A stretch of DNA of 10,071 nt. Origin: Actinomycetota bacterium. Lineage in GTDB: Bacteria > Actinomycetota > Actinomycetes > S36-B12 > UBA5976. Under the pieces are notes generated by a model, which worked only from the letters and a program-made list of their open reading frames with translations, ran no database searches and had not been told where the DNA came from. Position numbers and translations under genes: made by a program. The stretch is taken from positions 1 to 10,071 of the forward strand of contig WLGZ01000024.1 in assembly GCA_009702945.1 (NCBI GenBank), in the 5' to 3' direction. Positions 6,684 through 10,071 of the stretch are shown piece after piece (position 1 is the first letter of the stretch; each line of letters opens with the position of its first letter).

Positions 6684-7314
6684 CAATGCGACCAATTGGC
6701 CAAATGCGCATGGCAACTCGACCAATGATTTCTTCTTCTGGGACCATGCCGTTGTTCTTGTCTAAGTGAAAGCGAGAATCTTCGGAGTTGCCGCGATTAT
6801 CACCCATTACAAAGACATGGCCTTCGGGAACAAGGACTTCAAAAGTTACCTGATCAGTGGTTGCGCCATCTTTTATGTACGGTTCATCGATGCCAACGCC
6901 GTTTAGAACTATTCGACCTTGAGTGTCACAGCATTTAACTGTGTCATTGGCAACGCCGATAACGCGCTTAACTAAATCATTGCCAGAGTTAGCTGGCACG
7001 ATTCCGATTGCTTGGAGTACACGACCAACTGGAGTGTCATAAGGATTAGGGAATCCCGCGCCGAGCCAACCACCTGGGTCATGGAAGACAATTACATTTC
7101 CACGATTAACACCAGTGAATTGCGTAGAAATCTTTGACACAATTATGCGGTCATTTTCCTGGAGAGTATCTTCCATGGAAGCGCTAGGAACATAGAAAGC
7201 TTGGATTAGAAAAGTGCGAACCAAAATTGAAAGGATTAAAGCAGTTCCTACAACGGTCACTAATTCGCGCACCAGACTCGGCTGCTTTTTTGGCTTGTCC
7301 TTTTTGTGACCCAT
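6667..7314 (-). CDS. lepB: Signal peptidase I
   Basis: A membrane-bound serine protease that removes signal peptides from exported proteins at the outer face of the membrane. The 215-residue product has a Lys-rich cytosolic start (GHKKDKPKKQ), one membrane segment at about residues 17-36 and then the catalytic domain. The Ser/Lys dyad is visible: S46 in VPSASMEDTL and K116 in LVKRVIG. The box-E motif GDNRGNSEDSR (171-181) is intact. A CC pair (128-129) lies in the extracytoplasmic part. A single-membrane-anchor form of this length is usual for Gram-positive bacteria. The ATG at 7314 has only an AAAGA stretch before it. A -10 box ends 9 bases upstream, so the mRNA may begin almost at the start codon. 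Confidence 0.97.
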   Translation of the reverse strand: MGHKKDKPKKQPSLVRELVTVVGTALILSILVRTFLIQAFYVPSASMEDTLQENDRIIVSKISTQFTGVNRGNVIVFHDPGGWLGAGFPNPYDTPVGRVLQAIGIVPANSGNDLVKRVIGVANDTVKCCDTQGRIVLNGVGIDEPYIKDGATTDQVTFEVLVPEGHVFVMGDNRGNSEDSRFHLDKNNGMVPEEEIIGRVAMRIWPIGRIGGIEN

Positions 7315-7323
7315 AGTTCTTTA

Positions 7324-7329
7324 ATCATA
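7324..7329 (-). promoter_or_regulatory. -10 box of lepB (near-leaderless start)
   Basis: TATGAT on the minus strand differs from TATAAT at one base and ends 9 bases before the lepB ATG, just past the rplS terminator. The initiation site would fall 0-4 bases before the ATG. No good -35 is present, since that region lies within the terminator stem. Leaderless mRNAs are common in actinobacteria. Sequence match only. Confidence 0.5.
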
Positions 7330-7338
7330 CTTTTAAAC

Positions 7339-7379
7339 AAAAAATTAGCGGACTCACTAGTAAGTGAGCCCGCTAATTT
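7339..7379 (-). terminator. Intrinsic terminator of rplS
   Basis: Arms 7342-7358 and 7363-7379 form a 17-bp stem on the minus-strand RNA (AAAUUAGCGG-G-CUCACU against AGUGAG-U-CCGCUAAUUU) with one G-U pair and a 4-base loop. The stem is followed by a UUUGUUU run. On the plus strand the G-U pair becomes an A-C mismatch and no T-run follows, so the element is oriented for the minus strand, 8 bases after the rplS stop. Confidence 0.92.
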
Positions 7380-7387
7380 GTAAAGAA

Positions 7388-7738
7388 TTAAACGTTGTCG
7401 CGCAATTCCTTGATCTTTGCCTTCTTACCGCGTAGATCACGAAGGTAGTAAAGCTTGGCGCGACGGACATCTCCGCGGCTGACCAATTCGATCAATTCAA
7501 CAATTGGTGAGTGAAGCGGGAAAGTACGCTCAACACCGGTTCCAAAACTGATTTTGCGGACTGTGAAAGTCTCACGAAGTCCACCACCATGGCGACGGAT
7601 TACAACGCCCTGGAAAATCTGAATACGGGAACGGGTTCCTTCAACAACTCGAACGTGAACTTTTACGTTGTCGCCGGGACGGAAATCTGGAATTCCAGTG
7701 CGCAGGGATGCTGCGTCTACATCGTCTAGAAAATGCAT
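7388..7738 (-). CDS. rplS: 50S ribosomal protein L19
   Basis: L19 lies at the subunit interface of the large ribosomal subunit. The 116-residue product begins [13 protein letters not shown] and carries the L19 signatures [58 protein letters not shown] and [25 protein letters not shown] chose ATG 7738 because a GGAG lies 5 bases upstream and actinobacterial L19 proteins start here. Extending the frame to 7756 would put the ribosome site inside the gene. It ends at a strong terminator. It is separated from trmD by the plus-strand methyltransferase gene, so it must have its own promoter and appears to be transcribed alone. Confidence 0.98.
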   Translation of the reverse strand: MHFLDDVDAASLRTGIPDFRPGDNVKVHVRVVEGTRSRIQIFQGVVIRRHGGGLRETFTVRKISFGTGVERTFPLHSPIVELIELVSRGDVRRAKLYYLRDLRGKKAKIKELRDNV

Positions 7739-7743
7739 TATTA

Positions 7744-7747
7744 CTCC
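7744..7747 (-). promoter_or_regulatory. Ribosome binding site of rplS
   Basis: GGAG on the minus strand, 5 bases before ATG 7738. It decides the start against the upstream in-frame codon at 7756. Confidence 0.75.
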
Positions 7748-7818
7748 GAAGGACATGTCGCCGCAGGTCGAAAGCCCAATAAATGGTTCTTGCCGGGTTT
7801 GTTTAGAACTTAATGTTT

Positions 7819-7840
7819 CAGCACCCCTGTGGCGGTGCTG
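7819..7840 (-). other. Stem-loop in rplS leader region
   Basis: Bases 7819-7825 (cagcacc) and 7834-7840 (ggtgctg) are exact inverted complements, and the loop can add two more C-G pairs. It lies about 80 bases upstream of the rplS ATG, in the presumed leader. Ribosomal protein leaders often carry regulatory structure. I cannot assign this one to a known leader family. Confidence 0.35.
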
Positions 7841-7920
7841 CTACGTTCCAACAAAGTTGAGTTTGCCATAACTAGTGGGTTTCCAGCAAATTACCGTCAG
7901 AATGCCACGAATCAGTGGGT

Positions 7921-7932
7921 GCATATATATGC
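7921..7932. promoter_or_regulatory. 12-bp perfect palindrome gcatatatatgc
   Basis: The sequence reads the same on both strands and lies 28 bases before the methyltransferase ATG. Its centre supplies TATATA/TATATG boxes that could serve as a -10 for the plus-strand gene, and by symmetry for the minus strand. It could also be a dimeric regulator site. Role inferred. Confidence 0.35.
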
Positions 7933-7960
7933 TTAGAGCATCCCTATCGAAAGCTTCCTC

Positions 7961-8830
7961 ATGCCAGCGTCAGATCCGCAACTAACTAAAGTGCGGCTAG
8001 GTAACCACAGAGTTACTGGCAAGGAACAGTTTTATACCCCGCCAGAAGTTGCTGATCGAGTAATTCGAAATGTTAAGAAGCGCGTTGGCGATCTGTCTCA
8101 GCGAATATTGCTTGAGCCTGCTGGTGGAACTGGTGCATTTATTGACGCGGCAAAAGCACATGGCCTCACAAAAGTCATTAGCTTTGACATTGAACCTCAC
8201 CATAAAAAGATTTCATTGGGTGACTTTTTAGAGCAAGACATTGCTCAAACTGGACTGCTAACAATCACCAATCCCCCATTTGGTCGAAACAACTCATTGT
8301 CAATTCCGTTCTTTAACAAGGCGGCACAAGTTTCAGATTTGATTGTTTTTATCGTTCCAAGATCCTGGCGTAAATGGTCAGTTCAAAACCGACTCGACCA
8401 GAATTTTCACCTTGTACGTGACGATGACTTAACCATCAATTACGTAGATGTATATGGGCAGGACGCACATGCAAAGGATCGGTTGCGAACCTGTGTTCAA
8501 TACTGGGAGCGAAAATCTAAACTTCGACCAATCGTCAAAGTAAAGGACATGGGAATCATCGAGCGCACCACTCCAGAACTTGCTGATGCCGCGATGACGC
8601 TCTTTGGGTACAACTGCGGAAAACTAACTACTGACTTTGAGCGCAGAAAAGTTACAACTCAGATGTATTTGAAGTTCAACCACCCTCGGGCAAAAAAAGC
8701 AATTGAAAACTCTGACTTTTCAAAGTTCTATATGAATACTGCTTACACCGAGGCTTTATCTTTACCTGAAATCAATTACGTATTGAATGAATACATCTAC
8801 GGTGACCCGATGGTGCAATTACTTCAGTAG
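7961..8830 (+). CDS. Orphan DNA adenine-methyltransferase-like protein
   Basis: A 289-residue class I SAM-dependent methyltransferase, most likely acting on adenine N6 in DNA. Motifs run in the order X, I, II, III, IV: KEQFYTPPEVADRVI (21-35), the SAM-binding LLEPAGGTGAF (50-60), an acidic end of the second strand SFDIEP (74-79), GDFLEQD (87-93) and the catalytic NPPFG (104-108). Then come FFNKAA (117-122), the strand LIVFIVPRSW (127-136) and NFHLV (148-152). The YTPPEVA lead-in favours a DNA enzyme over the rRNA or protein methylases that also have NPPF/NPPY. No separate target-recognition domain is obvious; residues 190-289 may hold it. No endonuclease gene adjoins it. Four sampled 60-base lines (starting 8101, 8161, 8281 and 8701) average about 40% G+C, below the neighbours. 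The ribosome site is weak (GAAAG). It lies against the strand of the surrounding cluster and overlaps trmD tail-to-tail by 12 bases. Acquisition by transfer, perhaps phage-related, is inferred. Confidence 0.8.
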   Translation: MPASDPQLTKVRLGNHRVTGKEQFYTPPEVADRVIRNVKKRVGDLSQRILLEPAGGTGAFIDAAKAHGLTKVISFDIEPHHKKISLGDFLEQDIAQTGLLTITNPPFGRNNSLSIPFFNKAAQVSDLIVFIVPRSWRKWSVQNRLDQNFHLVRDDDLTINYVDVYGQDAHAKDRLRTCVQYWERKSKLRPIVKVKDMGIIERTTPELADAAMTLFGYNCGKLTTDFERRKVTTQMYLKFNHPRAKKAIENSDFSKFYMNTAYTEALSLPEINYVLNEYIYGDPMVQLLQ

Positions 8831-9511
8831 ATCGGGACGATTCTCTGCTGTCCGTAATTTAGCTTGTTCGTGCTTCCAGGCTGAGATCTTGGCATGATCC
8901 CCTGAAGTTAAAACTTGAGGAACTTCTAACTCGCGCCAAACTGGAGGTCGAGTAAAGATCGGGCCCTCGAGTAAATTCTCCATCGCGCCAACTGCAAACG
9001 AATCATCTGCAAAACTTTCCTGGTTTCCAAGCACGCCGGGAACAAGTCGGGCAATTGCTTCCACCATTACAAGGACAGCAACTTCCCCACCGGCTAAAAC
9101 GTAATCACCAATCGAAACTTCCTCGACGCGAATCTTGGTTTTGTAATGCTCTGCTACTCGGGAATCAATGCCTTCATAGCGACCACAGGCAAAGACAATG
9201 TGTTTTGCTGCAGATAGCTCAGTTGCCAGCGCTTGGGTAAATGGCTTTCCTGATGGCGTTGGGATTATCAAAATAGTTTCAGCGGTCGTGAATTCATCCA
9301 ATGCATCGCCCCATGGTTCAGGCTTCATAACCATTCCCGGTCCACCGCCATATGGGGAATCATCAACGGTTTGATGTTTGTCGGATGTGTAATCACGTAA
9401 GTCTTTAACGTTTACTGAAATCAAGCCGTCTTCTATTGCCTTACCCATCAAGGACAGTTCAAGTGGCTTTAAGTAGTCTGGGAAAACTGTGATGACGTCA
9501 AACCTCAACAT
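8819..9511 (-). CDS. trmD: tRNA (guanine-N1)-methyltransferase TrmD
   Basis: TrmD methylates G37 next to the anticodon of several tRNAs using SAM, preventing +1 frameshifts; essential in many bacteria. The 230-residue SPOUT-fold protein has RFDVITVFPDYL at the start, DDSPYGGGPGMVM (50-62), the knot segments CGRYEGIDSRV and SIGDYVLAGGEVAVLVMVEAIARLVPGVLGN, and the C-terminal PQVLTSGDHAKISAWKHEQ that contacts tRNA. All expected motifs are intact. Its start ATG shares a base with the rimM stop (TGATG), so it is translationally coupled to rimM. The last 12 bases overlap the opposite-strand methyltransferase gene, and no terminator hairpin is visible there. Confidence 0.98.
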   Translation of the reverse strand: MLRFDVITVFPDYLKPLELSLMGKAIEDGLISVNVKDLRDYTSDKHQTVDDSPYGGGPGMVMKPEPWGDALDEFTTAETILIIPTPSGKPFTQALATELSAAKHIVFACGRYEGIDSRVAEHYKTKIRVEEVSIGDYVLAGGEVAVLVMVEAIARLVPGVLGNQESFADDSFAVGAMENLLEGPIFTRPPVWRELEVPQVLTSGDHAKISAWKHEQAKLRTAENRPDLLK

Positions 9512-10047
9512 CAGATTTCCTCATCCCTAACGACAATTGCTTCTAACTCGTTAAGCAATCCAGGTGGTGGGGTGATTGTTACAGATTTAGTCTCTAGATC
9601 AATCTCGGGCACAAACTCCAGGACAAACGGAATCAAAACCTCGGTGTCACCTTCGCGCTTTACAGAAAGCAAGTCCTGGCTTGGTAAGTGAATTACCTCG
9701 CCAATCACGCCAACCAAGGATCCATCCTGTAGCTTCACATTTAGCCCTACGAGTTGATGATCGTAAAACTCATCTGGATCTTCCGGAAGTTCTGTGGGAT
9801 CAACATCAATGGTTAAAGTCTGGCCGCGCAAAGCTTCAGCAGCATTGCGATCTTCAATTCCTGCAAAGTGAACAACAAAACGCCCACTGTGCCACTTTGA
9901 AGTGGCGACAGTGAGCGTCGTGTTATCAGAAGTCATCAAAACCGTTCCATCTGCATAGCGATGATCTGGTTCATCTGTCATTGGTTCAACGAAAAGGTCG
10001 CCGCGCACGCCATGTGCTCGGCCAATGCGCCCGATTACGAGCTGCAT
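9511..10047 (-). CDS. rimM: Ribosome maturation factor RimM
   Basis: RimM binds S19 and assists maturation of the 30S head, including 16S rRNA processing. The 178-residue product has the N-terminal RimM domain with VIGRIGRAHGVRGDLFVEP (4-22) and an acidic linker (ELPEDPDEFYDHQLVG). The C-terminal PRC-barrel follows, with IGEVIHLPSQDLLSV and VLIPFVLEFVPEIDL, ending in PPGLL. Length and order are normal. GGAAGG lies 6 bases before ATG 10047. It directly follows the tail of a KH-domain gene and is coupled to trmD, matching the usual rpsP-KH-rimM-trmD transcription unit. Confidence 0.98.
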   Translation of the reverse strand: MQLVIGRIGRAHGVRGDLFVEPMTDEPDHRYADGTVLMTSDNTTLTVATSKWHSGRFVVHFAGIEDRNAAEALRGQTLTIDVDPTELPEDPDEFYDHQLVGLNVKLQDGSLVGVIGEVIHLPSQDLLSVKREGDTEVLIPFVLEFVPEIDLETKSVTITPPPGLLNELEAIVVRDEEI

Positions 10048-10050
10048 TTA

Positions 10051-10071
10051 TTACCTTCCGTCGACGTCAAG
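10051..10071 (-). CDS. C-terminal tail of probable KH-domain RNA-binding protein (partial)
   Basis: On the minus strand the window edge reads LDVDGR followed by two tandem in-frame stops (10051-10053 and 10048-10050), just before rimM. In actinobacteria a small KH-domain RNA-binding protein normally lies between rpsP and rimM and ends in a similar VDVD-type tail. The stop overlaps the region just after the rimM ribosome site. Only six codons are visible, so the identity rests on context. Confidence 0.5.
   Translation of the reverse strand, partial: LDVDGR
10054..10059 (-). promoter_or_regulatory. Ribosome binding site of rimM
   Basis: GGAAGG on the minus strand, 6 bases before ATG 10047 and overlapping the last codons of the upstream KH-type gene. 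Confidence 0.8.

Larger units (their letters stand above)
7739..7960. other. Divergent intergenic region between rplS and the methyltransferase gene
   Basis: These 222 bases must hold the start signals of both divergent genes. Visible are the rplS ribosome site, a stem-loop (7819-7840), the heptamer agtgggt at 7874-7880 and again at 7914-7920 (40 bases apart), and the palindrome at 7921-7932. I could not fix a convincing -35/-10 pair for either gene and see no small gene here. Confidence 0.6.

Noticed and set aside
6684..6725. TTG start for RnhB at 6725
   Set aside because: It would overlap lepB by 59 bases and read LepB C-terminal sequence in another frame. The RNase HII family N-terminus fits a start at 6683 or 6677.
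7511..7871. Plus-strand frames opposite rplS (7511-7729) and running into the intergenic region (7668-7871)
   Set aside because: They are antisense to L19 or its leader, without ribosome site or domain. The region is better explained by rplS and its leader.
7961..8830. Reading the plus-strand methyltransferase as CcrM or Dam
   Set aside because: CcrM and Dam carry DPPY and a different motif layout. This protein has NPPFG after motif I, as in the class with N-terminal YTPP.

Overview
The window comes from a compact actinobacterial chromosome. Three things support this: the gene order, the protein sequences (actinobacterial-type L19, RpsB with an Ala/Glu-rich tail, a DUF2469 protein, the CLHWG-type M23 protein), and the many short gene overlaps. 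Read on the minus strand from right to left the order is [KH-domain protein tail]-rimM-trmD-(insert)-rplS-lepB-rnhB-DUF2469-yraN-comM-dprA-xerC-(M23 gene, opposite strand)-rpsB. This is the order around Rv2909c to Rv2889c in Mycobacterium tuberculosis. Base composition is moderate (hand-sampled 60-base lines give mid-to-high 40s % GC), not the high GC of Streptomyces or Mycobacterium. A streamlined freshwater-type actinobacterium (for example Nanopelagicales/acI) is my inference and is not proven by the sequence.

Right part (8819-10071): tail of a probable KH-domain RNA-binding protein, then rimM (16S rRNA maturation) and trmD (tRNA m1G37 methylation), coupled through a shared base. Middle (7739-8830): a plus-strand gene for a DNA-adenine-methyltransferase-like protein sits between trmD and rplS. 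It is poorer in GC in the lines I sampled and has no restriction partner in view. It is the only clearly accessory item. Its 3' end overlaps trmD tail-to-tail. The intergenic space it shares with rplS holds a 12-bp perfect palindrome and the rplS leader.

Left-centre (1657-7738): rplS ends at a strong intrinsic terminator. A good -10 box lies directly before lepB, which suggests a nearly leaderless start for the lepB-rnhB-DUF2469-yraN-comM-dprA-xerC run. That run combines protein secretion (LepB), genome maintenance (RnhB, YraN, XerC) and handling of incoming single-stranded DNA (ComM, DprA). Left end (1-1706): an exported M23-family protein on the plus strand, whose last codons overlap xerC by 50 bp, and rpsB with a long structured leader and a perfect hairpin after its stop codon (tsf is expected beyond base 1).

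Most of the window is ordinary housekeeping sequence. The points worth a second look are the orphan methyltransferase and its position, the rpsB leader with mutually exclusive pairings, and the M23 protein that keeps its zinc ligands but lacks the usual catalytic histidines. No gene-free stretch exceeds 300 bases. I found no tRNA, rRNA, CRISPR array or insertion sequence.
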